Shown: positions 1 to 12,564, counted from the stretch's first letter. The stretch is 64,000 nt of DNA from Gigaspora rosea (GCA_003550325.1 QKWP01000770.1:45298-109297); one strand, 5' to 3'. A program made the numbers and translations. The notes: generated from the sequence alone by a model not told the origin.

Positions 1-1060
1 ATTTTTTGTTGACTCAAAAGCACCAATATTACTCGGTTTGTTCGAAGAAGCAGAGAATCCAGCATGTTTAAGCAGTATCTGAGCAGAAACAGATTTGATA
101 TCATCGGCAATGATATCGATAATAGATCGATTCCTAGAATTTATCAAAGAAGAATTTTTAAAGTGTTATAATTTAAAGTCGAGGTTCTAAATAGTCAATA
201 TCAGTTGCTTTGATAATTATCTGACCAGATTTCAAAAATTTAAAAAGCCCTGACACGAAATACGTGTTTCCCAACTTAATATTTGAGCCCAAAGTACCCT
301 GATATTTTTGAAATCTAGTGGCCTGAGATGAATAAAGAACTGTTATTTGTATCTTGACAGCAGACGAACTAGTGACCAAGTTATATTCGACACTTTCAGC
401 CCCAAAATGTATATAGTCATCAACTTCTTTCAGCTTACGATTAGCTGTCATGATATCACGCAATGCAGAATGCATTAGGGAACATCATTGACATCAAACT
501 CACAGTTAGGATTTTCATTGTTAATAATACTTGTGTACGAAATAGTGATACACTGTTCTAAATTCTCAATTTCATATTTTCCCAAAATAAATACAAGATC
601 ACTGGGTGTGAACCAGTGTTGAAAATCATATGTTCACAGTGTTCATAGTGAACATATATTTTTTTACAAAATCACTGTTTTTATATTTTATATTCACAAG
701 TATGAACATAAAAAATCAAAAAGTTTATATTTTATGTTCACATAGTATGAATATAAATTTTAATTTTTATAATTTCCTATTCATAATTTATTAATATAAA
801 GATTATATTTACCATATATTTCAAAAATAAACTACCTTTTTTGAAGATTTTGAACACAAATAATCTATGAGTAGCTTATTTTTCGATATAATCAACTTTT
901 GGTCAATTGCAAATAGTTATTATATTATAAAGTCTAAGTTCTACTATGTGAACATATTTATTTTTGATATGAACATTATAAAAAAATTATGTTCACAAAA
1001 ATCATAAAATTTTTTTTGAATTTTCAATACTGGTATGAACTGTTGAGATTGCTCGTTTGT
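1..1060 (-). pseudogene. Broken hypothetical protein gene, interrupted by a MITE
   Basis: Read on the minus strand, a coherent coding stretch runs through about 600 to 480 (phrases such as DLVFILGKYEIENLEQC), continues in a shifted frame at 475-173 (FGAESVEYNLV, NTYFVSGLFKFLKSGQIIIK, ATDIDYL), and resumes at about 130 to 1 (SIIDIIADDIKSVSAQ). Joining across the hAT-type element at 614-1032 extends the frame upstream (QSQQFTPSDLVF). A stop and a frameshift lie near 440-485, and the link between 173 and 130 has no GT donor, so the copy looks decayed. The sequence resembles an abundant Glomeromycotina family of unknown function with a beta-rich, OB-like look; that is recollection, not a search result. 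The 3' end lies outside the window. The function is unknown. Confidence 0.55.
614..1032. mobile_element. hAT-type MITE, 419 bp, GTTCATA motif clusters
   Basis: The ends are CAGTGTTGAAAAT and, inverted, CAGTATTGAAAAT. The flanks GTGTGAAC (606-613) and GTATGAAC (1033-1040) match at 7 of 8 positions, as expected for a hAT 8 bp target duplication. Copies of a TGTTCATA-like motif in both orientations cluster inside each end. No coding capacity. It interrupts an exon of the broken gene at 1-1060. Confidence 0.8.
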
Positions 1061-2174
1061 AGAGAAAAAATATTTCTATCTAACGGTCTGAGATATCTCT
1101 TTCAAAAATTTTATACTTAGCGAGACCATATGAAAAAAAGTAATTGTTTTTTTATAAATATAACAGCAACAAGAAGCGCAACATGTGAAGGCATTTTTCT
1201 ATAATTCAGGATAACAAAAATAATTATCATTTAGAACAGAATTTTGACCTTTTTATAAAAAAAACTTATTAGCCAAAATTAGCATCCTGAGTAAGTTTTC
1301 AGATAACATAAAAAAATTATTACATATTTTGTTTACAACACATATTAAAATCATAGCACAGAACAATTACCAAATTAACATATAATGAGATCATAATCCT
1401 AAACTGTACATGATTACCAATTAAAAAGTGAACACATGCGTAATATCACATAATCCCTTAAACATCAACCACTACTGCGATAAACAGCAACGTAAAAACA
1501 TGGAACGTTAGCACACATACAAAATCGCAAGGAACCACTATCCATCAGATGCCCAAAATAGCAATATCACCTAACTCATTTGTAACAATATAAAGAAAAC
1601 CAACATTGTAAACACACACGGTCATATTACAAAATCTTTTAAACAATAATCCCTACTACAAATTCAAAAGCACAAAATATCAGCATGCATGGTATACAAA
1701 ATCAAAGAACAATCATCCAACCAGAAACCTCTGTTAATGGCATACTATATGCACTTTCTAGGTTTATATCCACAAGAGAACAAATAAAAAAAAACAAATA
1801 ACTACAGTTAGTAACAAGATCAGAGGTATGATCAATTTAAAAATAACATAAGGAAAAATGATTATCTTAAGGCAAGAGTAAAATAAGCTAACAATATAAT
1901 ATTAAAGCACAAAAACATTATTACAGTAACTCTGAACTTGAGGGCCTAATAAGTAGTTTGTTATTCATATTACACCATATAGCTGAAAAGAACCAATCAA
2001 AGACATAGTATGCTCGGTCAAATCCAGAATAAATCAAACTACAAGTTTCTTTGGACATCAATCCCAAGCACCTCTCAAAAGTGCCAGTCTCATGCAATAT
2101 TTTTTTCAATCAGATACAGAGAATCACGCATGCAAGAGAACTATTAATAATACTAACAGAGATTATTTTGTTGT
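1041..2174. other. No gene seen; AT-rich spacer
   Basis: Apart from the possible upstream end of the broken gene near 1041-1060, only AT-rich DNA with short chance open frames is visible. No paired termini or recognisable protein were found. Confidence 0.5.
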
Positions 2175-2182
2175 ATTATTTA

Positions 2183-2948
2183 TAGGCCTCCGCATGGGCC
2201 TGGGCTATCCATGGGTACCTGTGAGTAGGATCACAAAGGGCCAGGCTAGGGTATTTAGAGTATTGAATTCCAAGCCCTAGGTAAGGGTAAGGGCTTGAGA
2301 CATGGGCCCTTATACAGACGGGTAGGGTGAGGGTAGTACTGTGGGTACCTATTTCACATGAATATCAGCTCATATAATTGGCTAATGTATGTTAATGTCG
2401 ATCCATACCTGATACCTAAGAAGTATGTGAGATAAAGAATGTATGTGATTTGATGTTGATTGAGCTCTAATCTTGACCCATACTTTGTTGATTACAATTG
2501 ATTTTTGGTCAAGATTGTAGCACGTGGCATATAACCCTTGATTAGTGCTACTCTTCTTTTCTATCTGTTGACTCTCATCAATATGCAAAGTATAAAAAAC
2601 ATTATTGTAAACATTTAAAATCAGGTACTCGAGTTCACAAATATTTAATATTTAGTTTTCATTAGACGTGTTAATTTGGCATTGCATGTAAAGAGCGTTT
2701 ATTAATCTAAGTATTTTAAATAAGTATTCAACTTTATATATATTTACTAGTTAATTTTATTTTATTCGTATCAAAGCATCTATTACTTTATTAAGCCCGT
2801 GGGTACCCACGGACTTTGAGAGCCGGGCTAGGGCATCGAGTTCTAAGCCCTAGGGTAAGAGTAGGGGCCTGAAAGTCAAGCCCTTACACAAACGGGTAGG
2901 GCTAGAGTATTTCTATTACCCGGCCCTACCCAGCTATGCGGAGGCCTA
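2183..2948. mobile_element. hAT-type element, 766 bp, GGGTAGGG/GGGCTAGGG clusters
   Basis: Terminal inverted repeats start TAGGCCTCCGCAT at both ends, and a perfect 8 bp duplication ATTATTTA flanks the element (2175-2182 and 2949-2956). The GC-rich subterminal zones 2190-2350 and 2795-2935 are similar to each other in the same orientation (shared phrases AAGCCCTAG and ACGGGTAGGG). The interior is AT-rich and non-coding. Confidence 0.85.
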
Positions 2949-3076
2949 ATTATTTACCTTTTGCATTTAATCAATAACCAGTCAAAGAAATTACAATAGA
3001 AATAATATAGAAATCTAAAGTCACAAGTTCCAACCATCCAACCAGATCCACAGATTTGTACACACTATTCAAACTA

Positions 3077-3423
3077 TATGGAGTGTCTTCAATTAAAAGG
3101 GCCCATTTTTACATATATTTTATTTTGAGATATTTGAGTTTAATTATTTGTTTTGATTTTCGGACTGATCCGGGATCAATCAAATTTCACGATATTGATT
3201 GGTTAAAGACGGCAGGTGACTATCGGGTAAACTCGTGACATGTTGGCTCTACGCAGCCTCATGTAATTTTTCTTTTTACATTATCTTGATTTTTTATTAT
3301 GTAATTCGACTTTCATTTATAATTAAAAAAAGTCAATCATGTCAAAATTTATATGAATTTAACGAAAACTCATTTTTCAAAAAAATGTAAAAATGGGCCC
3401 TTTTAATTGAAGACACCCCATAT
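3077..3423. mobile_element. TIR MITE, 347 bp, family A
   Basis: Inverted ends of about 37 bp begin TATGGAGTGTCTTCAATTAA on the left and TATGGGGTGTCTTCAATTAA on the right, with the shared phrase AAAAGGGCCCATTTTTACA. Interior phrases recur, inverted, in the element at 4621-4964. Non-coding. Confidence 0.8.
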
Positions 3424-3991
3424 ACCTCGTAATTTGTACTATGTTCCTGGTATACACCTTATTGCAATATCAATATTAAGATTAAAGAATTCTTTTTTAC
3501 CAATTAGACCTGCAATTTCTTTCGACAACCCTTTTTAGTATTGTACAGGGTGTTACAAAAAATTACAAGGATTTTTTATCCAATCTGATGCACAGAATTG
3601 CGGACATCAACTAACTTGCTATAAACTATATACTTCATATTTCATAATTCACTTCTAGTAAACGCAGTAATTCTGTACTTAAACAATTATATATTACTAT
3701 ATTCATCTATTGTATGAGAGATGTTTAACCAAACATCACTTTAACAGGTTTTGTCTCGAGTAAAGTGCATGATAATCACTATATAACAATTTTTTTATTA
3801 TTGTTTTTCAGAATTGCACTAAGTAAATATGTTATGAACATATTATATATAAAGAAAGAGCTGCAAATGGCAATTGAGGAAAATTCAGATAATTTAAACC
3901 TGATTACTTATTTATCTGAGATTGATTTATTGATTAATTAGATGCTATGGCAGTGAAAGTATATAGATTGCATTTTAATGCCTTAAACAAT

Positions 3992-4322
3992 TATAGTCAA
4001 CTCTCTATAAATGCAACTCGTAGGAACAAGTCTACAATGTGCATTTAGGGAGGTTTGCATTTAAAAGAGCCAATTAAATTGCAGCTTTAAAAATTAGATT
4101 ATCAAGTTTGTGTAATATCTACCAAAACTGTATAACTTATCTTTAATACTAAAATTTGATTAGCTATATGCATTTAGGGAGATTAGTATAATATAAAATG
4201 TTATTTAAGAGAACGTGCATTTACAGAATATAGAACATGCAATAACATTAATGGAATAAAAAAAATGTGCATTTGAGAGGTATTGCATTTATGGAGGTTG
4301 CATTTATGGAGGTCTGACTGTA
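3992..4322. mobile_element. pogo/Tigger-like MITE, about 330 bp
   Basis: The right end, inverted, reads TACAGTCAGACCTCCATAAA and the left end TAGTCAACTCTCTATAAATG, both followed by GCAAC, with several TGCATTTAGGGAGG-like internal copies. These termini and a TA target are characteristic of Tc1/mariner elements of the pogo/Tigger branch. A degenerate relative lies at 39153-39325. Confidence 0.75.
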
Positions 4323-4620
4323 TCTTAAAATTGTACTTCTGTTGGACTATTTTGAGCGTAAAAAAGTCAAAATTTCACGAATTTGAAGATTTTGTATAAT
4401 CTTAATTAAATAAACTTAAAGTTCACAAGTGCAAGCTGCAATAAATAAAAAAACTAAAGATTCAGATGATGATTTCTAGATTTTTCCATTTTTCGTAAAT
4501 TTTTTAATAATCATTTCCTTGGAGATTTTTGCAGTTTGTAGTTTAATGTCAATCCACTAAACAATTAAATTATAGTTATACCCAAAATGTAATCAGTGTG
4601 CTAAAACTAATGCAGTAATA

Positions 4621-4964
4621 TATAGGTTATTTTTACTAAAAAGGCCCATTTTGCAATTTTTTGAAAAATGAGTTTTTATTAGATTTATGTAAATTTTAAC
4701 ATGACTGATATTTTTCAATTATAAATGAAAGGCGATTTACATAATAAAAAATAGAGATAATGTAAAAGAAAAACTACACAAGGCTTCTAAGGCACAAGTG
4801 CATTGTGAGATTATCCAATAGTCACCTGTTATTTTTAACCAATCAAAATCGTGAAATTTGCTTAATCCCGGATCAGTCCGAAAATCAAAACAAATGATTA
4901 AACTCAATTATCTCAAGATTGTTTATATTGCAAAATGGGCCTTTGTAGTAGAAATAACCCCATA
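4621..4964. mobile_element. TIR MITE, 344 bp, diverged copy of family A
   Basis: The ends are TATAGGTTATTTTTACTA and, inverted, TATGGGGTTATTTCTACTA. The interior matches the 3077-3423 element in inverse orientation (phrases AAAATGAGTTTT and TTTCAATTATAAATGAAA). A more distant relative is at 24241-24670. Confidence 0.7.
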
Positions 4965-5488
4965 TGATCAAGTTATTATGCTTTAATGCTTTTGATTGGT
5001 TATATGACCAAAATGTTAAAGCTAAAATATCGATAAGCAAGTTATGATCAAGAATATCATCACAATACAAACTCATTAGCAATTGCTTAATCAATAGTAC
5101 CAAATTAACCTTAATCACATATGCTATTGTAACAAAATTAAAATTCATGAATAAACCAAATTCTGACATATGTTGTAATTTTTTTACAGTAAAATTTTAC
5201 ATTAAATTGGATAGGAACTACAACTGTTAATTTCAATGCTGTACAAAATTTTTCGTCAAATTATAATAGAAATTAAGACGTTTGATTCCAAAACAATTAT
5301 ACACCTCAATTAGTACTGCAAACTGGCTAAACTAGCCCAGTCTGTTCAACTGTAGCTTAAATTAATATAGCACTGCCTTGGCTGAGCTGTGGCTTTGCAC
5401 AATAAACATTTCATATACAGCTTTTGTAATGAATTTTTTGCATAAACTAAATTAAAAAAAAACAATCTTTTTATAATCACACACTAAA

Positions 5489-5675
5489 TAGGGCCAGACC
5501 AAGTTGATTATGTATTTTATATTACCCTCCAGGAGGGTTGGTTCACATAGTATAATTTTAAAAAAATTTTTTTCTGAATTGTTCAACATATCCCATATCC
5601 CTATGTATATTTATCAAAATTTTTTTTACTATGAGAAGGGTAAAATAAAACATATAATCAACTTGGTCTGGTCTA
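5489..5675. mobile_element. TIR MITE, 187 bp
   Basis: The left end TAGGGCCAGACCAAGTTGAT and the inverted right end TAGACCAGACCAAGTTGAT pair over about 38 bp. The interior contains ACCCTCCAGGAGGGTTGG. No clear target duplication. Confidence 0.7.
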
Positions 5676-6179
5676 ATAAATGAAAAATTAACAAAAACAC
5701 ACCTAAAATTAATTCAAATTTTGCAAAAAAAATGCATGGTAAAAAACAAAATTACACAAAATTCTACTAATAAAATTGCTGTACTAATTAAGTGAAAAAT
5801 GGGGTTGGACCAATTTTATTGTAGAATAAACCTATTTCTTAAAAAATTTCCTTTATTTGTCTCTTATCTTTGGGTAACTCACTCATATAGGTCTTTCTCC
5901 TGCTTATAAAACAGCTTCTGCAGCTTTCTTAGCACTTTACACATGCTTTTTTTTCTTTTTTTTATACATTATGACAGTTATTCTGATAGGCAAACTGTGT
6001 CATCTGTATATAGCTATCATTCCAAAACTGTTCAGATTATAAAAAACTTAAGCCTCAGCCAACCCTTGCATAACTATCATCTGACAGGTCATTGTAAAAT
6101 TCAAATATTAGGAGGGAGAGAGGCAATATAACCAGAACAAAATTCAGATTTGCAAAAGAAAAAAGGTTACTCTCCCTAC

Positions 6180-6899
6180 TAATGATACGGGCTAATGCCA
6201 AATTCTTAGGCTAACCCAGCTGTAGAAATTAATTGGCCCAGTTGACCGGGCTGATTATATTGTTAAAAAACTTTCAGTTTAACAAAAATGCAATATAGTC
6301 TTATAATTTGATCTTCTCAATATAAAAATTGTCAGAATTATATCATGATACTTGTGCAGATTTCAATTGCTATAAAATTACACAGAGATGCATTTAATTA
6401 GTTGATATAATGATTAGCACATCATGAGTACACATACATAATATTATATAAATTACAAATAGTAGAAAGAATACATGTGATACATATATATAGTAGATCT
6501 ACTATACATGAATAGGAAGTAGTTATAAGAGGGCACGATGGGTCTTCTTATAGCTGGTGATCTACCAGGTTATTTTCTTATAATTGAAAATAAAAGTGTT
6601 AAGTATAATGGTAGTTTACTAACTTATAATCGATAATCAGTGCTTTAATCAGCGAGTAGTCAGATCTCCTAATTGACTAGTTTAATTTATAAATATCAGC
6701 TAGAAAAGTCAGCTACTATTTTAGTTGGATAAATAGTTATCGAATATAAGCACTAACTTGAAAATGTTCTATACATGATTTAACTAATAATTATAAGTTA
6801 TACAATAAAATTTATCAGACAAAAAATTTTAACTATATACCATCCGAGCTGACCTGCTCGCCTGCTCAGCTGATGGGCTGAGGTTAGCCCATATCACTA
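6180..6899. mobile_element. hAT-type element, 720 bp, GGGCTGA/GGCTAA clusters
   Basis: The ends are TAATGATACGGGCTAA and, inverted, TAGTGATATGGGCTAA, flanked by CTCCCTAC (6172-6179) and CTCCTTAC (6900-6907), 7 of 8 identical. GGCTAACC, CAGCTG and GGGCTGA motifs cluster inside both ends. Non-coding interior. Confidence 0.8.
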
Positions 6900-7962
6900 C
6901 TCCTTACCCTTTTAATCATTATCAATATTAATCAAAGTTACCTCATACCTATCCAACTATACTCTAATTTTTCTATTATCTCATTATTTACGAAATTATC
7001 TTATACTGATTCCATCTTGCCAATCAAACAATATATCTGTAATCAGGCATGTCATATAATTGAACTAATCTGATTTGAGACAAAAACTGCCTCGATACTT
7101 ACGTATCAAGCAGTTTTATTATATAGCTAAAAATTTCAAAATAAATAAAATTTCTGCTAAAATTAAAAATTTTGGAGATTTTTTATATAGATTCTGGGAC
7201 ATCTGTGACTGATCAAATATTTAATAGTTTGATAAGTTTTGAATTACCTCAAGCCAGCTGTAATCTAGGCAAATGATATTCAAAATTCTTAATTTTGACT
7301 AAAAATTTTTTTTTTTGAAATTTTTTTCAAATAGATTTACTCTGTAATAAAATTGGTTCAAATACATTTTTTCATTTAATGATTGTTGGCAGTTTCATTA
7401 GCGGAATTTTGCATAATTTGGCCTTACTATTATTTTGCTATGCTTTTTTGCACGGAATTTAGAATAAAATTTTAGGGATTTCTTAAGATAGTTTCATTTT
7501 TTTTATTATTTAATGCATAATTATAAAAAGCATTTATTAATTTAGTTTATGCAAAAAATTTGCTACAAAAGCTTGTTTACAAAATATTTACTGCCCAGAT
7601 CATGGCCAGCTGGCTAAGCTGGCTTGCAGCAAAATTTGCTAATGATTATTACAAAATCCATTACTTGCCCTTTTAATTCAAATTAGCTATTTGTATTCGA
7701 TACAAAATATAACTATTTATATCAGAGTTTTTCAATATTTCTAAATTAGACTTTCTGCATAAAATGTGAATAACTTCAAAAAGTATAAATTTGAATTTTA
7801 ATCAAATTAAGCTTAATACTGGCCATTATTCAAACAATACTTCTAGATGTTATTTTGCGTTTATACATTTTATCCATTTCTGGTTTAGCACAACTGCATT
7901 GCACAGCTACTTATTTTATTAATAATAGGTAATATCATAGAATCAAAGTTTAATTGTATTTA

Positions 7963-7980
7963 TATATATATATATATATG
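7963..7980. repeat. (TA)n microsatellite
   Basis: An uninterrupted run of about nine TA dinucleotides. Confidence 0.9.
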
Positions 7981-7999
7981 CACATTAACTAAATTTACG

Positions 8000-8363
8000 T
8001 ACCATATTTACTCAAAATAATACACACTTGCATGTTATTTTGAGGGGATGCGTGTTATTTCGAGTGATGTTATTTTGGGCAAAGGTCTAATTTCTAAAAA
8101 AATTGTGTGTTATATATGTATATAAAAAAACTGTATTTCTTAATTTTATATATAGTCTTTCCAATTTAAGTCAGATGTTTTGACTAAAAAATTCTTATTT
8201 CTAATTGTTATTTGAATTCATTATTTCAGCAGATTATTAATTTGGCATTTGGAGTATATTGGGATGCACATGGGTATTATTTCGAAACAACATGCTATTT
8301 TAAGAAAATACTATACAAATTTCGAAATAATGCCCATGTGCATTATTTTGAGTAAATACAGTA
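8000..8363. mobile_element. TIR MITE with TATTTACTC ends, 364 bp
   Basis: The left end TACCATATTTACTCAAAATA and the inverted right end TACTGTATTTACTCAAAATA form a TIR of about 45 bp containing AATAATGCACATGGGCATT-like sequence. A target of TA type fits Tc1/mariner-like transposition. The 61816-61935 element carries a related end. Confidence 0.75.
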
Positions 8364-8719
8364 GATATTATAATTTTTTTATTGTGAATCTTCATTGCTT
8401 ATTTAATTAAAAAATTACATGGAATCAAAGAGATTATAGTAATTTATATTCCAATAATTACATGCAATAATCAGATAAACTAGAAAATACTTTGCATTTA
8501 ATAAGATATTATAAGTTTATACACAAGTTCTATAAATGTCAACTTGTGCATATAATCCTATAAAGCCATTTAAATTAATAATTTAAACAAATAAAGGGTC
8601 ATCTAAAGCAGAGCAGAATTATGTGATACTCTCAATGATTGGCCAAAATCAAAATGTAGTGATTGGCCAGAAAAGTAATCATCCAAATCTAGGTCAAGTA
8701 TTTTTTTAAACTTAAATGA

Positions 8720-10100
8720 AGATATTCTAGCAACCGCCATGTAGAATTCAATAGATTTTTTTTTATTCTAATTCTATAAATTCATAGAATTGAAATAAAA
8801 AAAATTATTAAATTCCACTAACTGGTTGCTGAAATATCTCTGTTCAAAAGTTTCAAATATTTGACTAGATAGAAGCTGCACCATTACTATTTTAAATTTT
8901 GATGAAGATATCTTAGCAACTATCTAGTAGAATTCTATAAGAATTTTTTTACTTTAATTCTATGAATATGCAGAATTAAAATAAAAAAAATTCATTAAGT
9001 TTTACCAGATAGTTGCTGAAATATCTTTGTTCAAAGGTTTTAAATATCTAACTAAATAGAAACTGCACTGAAACTATTTTAAACTTAGACCAAGTTATCT
9101 TAGCAATCACCTAGCAGAATTTAATAAAAATATTTTATTTTTTTTCTACGAATTTGTAGAACAAAGTAAAAATAAAAAAGACTCATCAATTTTATTAGAT
9201 ATTGGTATATTTTCCTTTGAAGTTTAAAATTAGAAGCTGTACCAAACCTATTTTAAATTTGAGTGAAATATTTCAATAGCTACCCAATAGAATTCAATGA
9301 AAATTTTTTTATTTTAATTTTACAAATTCGTAGAATTAAAATAAAAAATTTCATTGAATTCTACTAGATATTGCTAAGATATTTTCATACAAAAGTTTAA
9401 AATGTCTAACTAGATAAAAGTTGTACTATTACTATTTTAAATTTTGATAAAGATATCTCAGCAACCACCTAGTAAAATTCTATGAAAATTTTTTTAATTT
9501 AATTCTATGAATTCGCAGAATTAAAATAAAAAAAATCATAAAATTTACTAGGTGGTTGCTGAGATATCTTCATTCAAAAGTTTTAAACATCTAACTAAAT
9601 AGAAACTATACTAAAACTATTTTAAACTTAGAACCAAGTTATCTTAGCAATCACCTAGCAAAATTCAATAAGAATTTTTTTATTTTAATTCTGCGAATTA
9701 ATAGAACAAAATAAAAATAAAAAAAGACTCATTAATTTTATTAAATAGCAGTATATTTTTCTTTAAAGTTTTAAAAAATAGAAGCTGTGCTAACACTATT
9801 TTAAATTTGAGTGAAAATATTTCAACAGCCACCTAATAGAATTTGATAAAATTTTTTATTTTAATTCTCTGAATTCGTAGAATTAAAATAAAAAAATCTA
9901 TTGAATTCTACTAGATGGTTGCTAAGATATCTTTGTTCAAAAATTTTAAATGTCTAACTAAATAGAAGCTGCACTAAAACTATTTTATCTGAATGAAGAA
10001 AAGATATCGCAGCAATTATATAGTAGAATTCAATAAGAATTTTTTTTTAATTTTACGAATTTGTGGAATTAGAATAAAAAATTTTTATTAAATAGAAAAA
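8720..10100. repeat. Palindromic satellite array, about 180 bp units
   Basis: About eight units, with starts near 8720, 8902, 9092, 9270, 9450, 9640, 9815 and 10000. Each unit is an imperfect palindrome with arms like GATATCTTAGCAACCACCTA and a centre GAATTCTAT/ATAGAATTC. Units at 9092 and 9640, and at 9270 and 9815, resemble each other more than their neighbours, which gives a three-unit higher-order repeat of about 547 bp. Confidence 0.8.
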
Positions 10101-10896
10101 ATTTTATATGATTCAAACAATACATTTATAATTGCAGGAATTTAAATAAGTATTTACAGTATGTATTTTTTTTATTTACATAAAACTGCTTTTTCTATTT
10201 TGATATTACAAGATTGATTTACCAATCTATTTTCATTTATTGCTCTGGCCTATAGGACCACTTTGCCTGCTCACCCACTCATTAAAAGTTCTATATTATT
10301 TATCCTTTCATTCGCTACTCTTGTTAATAGTTGAATAGTCAAATTGCTAAAAAAACAAATTAATAGAGACTTCTAGCATTGAAACAAAAGTTTCTGTTTT
10401 CTCAACATCACCACTTGTTACAGTGCATCAATACTTGTCTCAAACCCTCTTATTTAGCTCATTCACAGTAAACCTTAAATTTTTTACTTTTTTTTTGTTA
10501 ATCTGTTTTTGTAATCTCTACTAGCACTAATTCGCGACATTTGTAAATTTTAAAGCTACTATTTTCAAACATTTTCTGGTATATTTTCCATACTTTAGTG
10601 TTAGTAATTTTGTGGTGGTGCCATATGCATCTTCATGGAAAATATGCCTACAAGGCAAAAAGTAACAATTGTGAAATAGACAGTAACAACTGTGTGAAAT
10701 TAAACCCAGCCCCTTTTCAAGTCTCTCTATAACTAAACAGGTCTCTTTACTAATAACTGTTAAAAAGGGTAAGGAAATTTATGTATTTCCTTAAAAACAT
10801 CATCTGCTACACTATATGCTAATATTTCTTTTAATATGAAATTTGAATACGCACTTTCAGAATCAGACCATCTTTTATTATCAAGAGTAACGATAT
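10101..10896. other. No gene seen
   Basis: AT-rich spacer between the satellite array and the nested hAT-type elements. No coding signal or paired termini were recognised. Confidence 0.5.
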
Positions 10897-11252
10897 GATA
10901 AGCTTAGAGTTCCGAAATTCAGTTCAATAGAAGTTCAGGTTCAGGTTCAATGAACCTGAACCTGCTCTAAAAGTTCAATACTAAACTGAACCTGAACTTA
11001 AAATTATTGGACATGAACCTGAACCTGAACTTAAAAAAAGTTACACAAATTTTAAGAAAAATAAAATAATTATACTGATATAATGTATTTTTTGGTGCTA
11101 AGCAAGTTTACTTAGATCAATAAGTTATGATCAATTAGTAAAATTTAGAGAATTATCGAAATTTGTATAATTTTATTAATAAAATTGAAAAAATCTAAAC
11201 AGTGCACCCTATAAATTTAGTATTTCTAGTAGCTTTAATAGTATAATAAAGT

Positions 11253-11330
11253 TAAAGGTTAGAGTTAGGGTTAGGGTTAGAGTTAGATTTAGGTTTAGGT
11301 TTAGAGTTAAAGTTAGAGTTGGGTCTAGGG
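11253..11330 (+). repeat. Telomere-like TTAGGG-variant tract
   Basis: About 75 bases of degenerate repeats: TTAGAG, TTAGGG, TTAGAT, TTTAGG. It directly abuts the target site of the nested hAT-type element. Internal position and degeneracy argue against a true telomere. Confidence 0.6.
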
Positions 11331-12564
11331 CAGTGATGTCACTTGGCCATTTGGCCGGCCAATGGCCAAGGCCAAAAGGCCAAAAATATAAATTTCATTT
11401 TTGGCCGAAAGGCCAAATAAAGCTAGTAATCTAATTGGTCCAATATTAATACATGTTTATTACTAATTAATTATATAACTTTAAGCATTTAAAGATATAG
11501 CTAGAATGAAGTTTATTTATATGCTTAACATACTTTTTAACTTCGTGTTTAATAAGGCCCAGATTTAGATATCTTTAATAAAATAAATCATTCGATCTTT
11601 TAAAATAAATAATAGATTAAGGGTTTTAGAATTAAAAAAATAGCATATTTTGGAATAAATAAGAATTTAAACAATCTTATTTTTGTATTAAAATTTTGAA
11701 ATTGGAAATAAAATTGGAGCATTTAAAAACTTCTATTTGATGAAATAAGTAAAAGTTTTTATTGCATAAATCAACTAACTATTTAATAATAACAAAATAC
11801 ATAGTAAATAATAAAACTTTGACTTAAATTACATACTAAACCTTTACTCAAAAAATTACTTACTATTAAACCTTTGCCCAAATTATTTTTTTATATAACT
11901 AACTGAACCTTAGCTAAACTTACTTACTGAACTTCGCTCAAATTACTTACTAAACCTTACTTATTAAACCTTTGCTTAAATCATTTTTTTATACAACTCG
12001 CTGAACCTTAGCTTAAATTATTAAATTTTAATTTAGTAGTTTTTCTATAAAACTTACTAAACTTTTGCTCAAATTATACTAAACCTTTGCTTACTAAACC
12101 TTTGCTCAAATTACCTTTGCTTAAATTACTTATTAAACCTTTGTTTAAATTATACTTTTATATGATTTTCTAAATTTTTTTAAATTACTTTTTTATATAG
12201 TTTATTAATTTTCAGTTAAATTATTTAATATATCTTATAAAATTTTTGCTTAAATTATTTTTTATATAACTTATTAAACTTTCGCTTAGATTTTTTTATA
12301 TAGCTTAACAAGTATTACTTAAGTTATTATATATATTACCGTAATATGCTTTCATACAGTATTTTTTTTTATTACTATTTAGAGAAATTTGGCCATTTGG
12401 CCATTTGGCCATCGGCAAATGGCCATATTGGCCAAATAATTTTATTTGGCCTGGCCAATTGACATTCAACTTTGGCCGTAAAATTTTGGTCATTTTTGGC
12501 CAAATTATTTTGTATTTGCAATGGCCAATTAAATTTTGTTTGGCCAATTAAATTGCTATCACTA
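11331..12564. mobile_element. hAT-type element, 1,234 bp, TTGGCCA clusters
   Basis: The termini are CAGTGATG and, inverted, TAGTGATA, with a perfect 8 bp duplication GTCTAGGG (11323-11330 and 12565-12572). TTGGCCA and GGCCAAT motifs are dense at 11345-11425 and 12385-12545. The interior holds degenerate repeats of phrases like ACTTACTAAACCTTTGCTCA. It sits wholly inside the 10905-13798 element and is therefore the younger of the two. Confidence 0.9.

Larger units (their letters stand above)
5320..7637. mobile_element. Older inverted-repeat element hosting two later insertions
   Basis: The left part (about 5385-5455) and the right part (about 7520-7637, inverted) share TTTTTTGCATAAACTAAATT, CAGCTTTTGTA-like and GGCTAA/AGCTGGC phrases, so they are the ends of one element. 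It is interrupted by the MITE at 5489-5675 and the hAT-type element at 6180-6899. The exact termini and target duplication could not be fixed. Confidence 0.5.

Noticed and set aside
8720-10100. Regularly spaced repeats considered as a CRISPR-like array
   Set aside because: Units are about 180 bp palindromes in a eukaryotic context, without short repeats and unique spacers or cas genes.
11253-11330. True telomere
   Set aside because: The tract is short, degenerate and internal to a transposon.
12305-12547. Minus-strand frame of 80 codons
   Set aside because: It is a translation of the TTGGCCA cluster at the right end of the nested hAT-type element.
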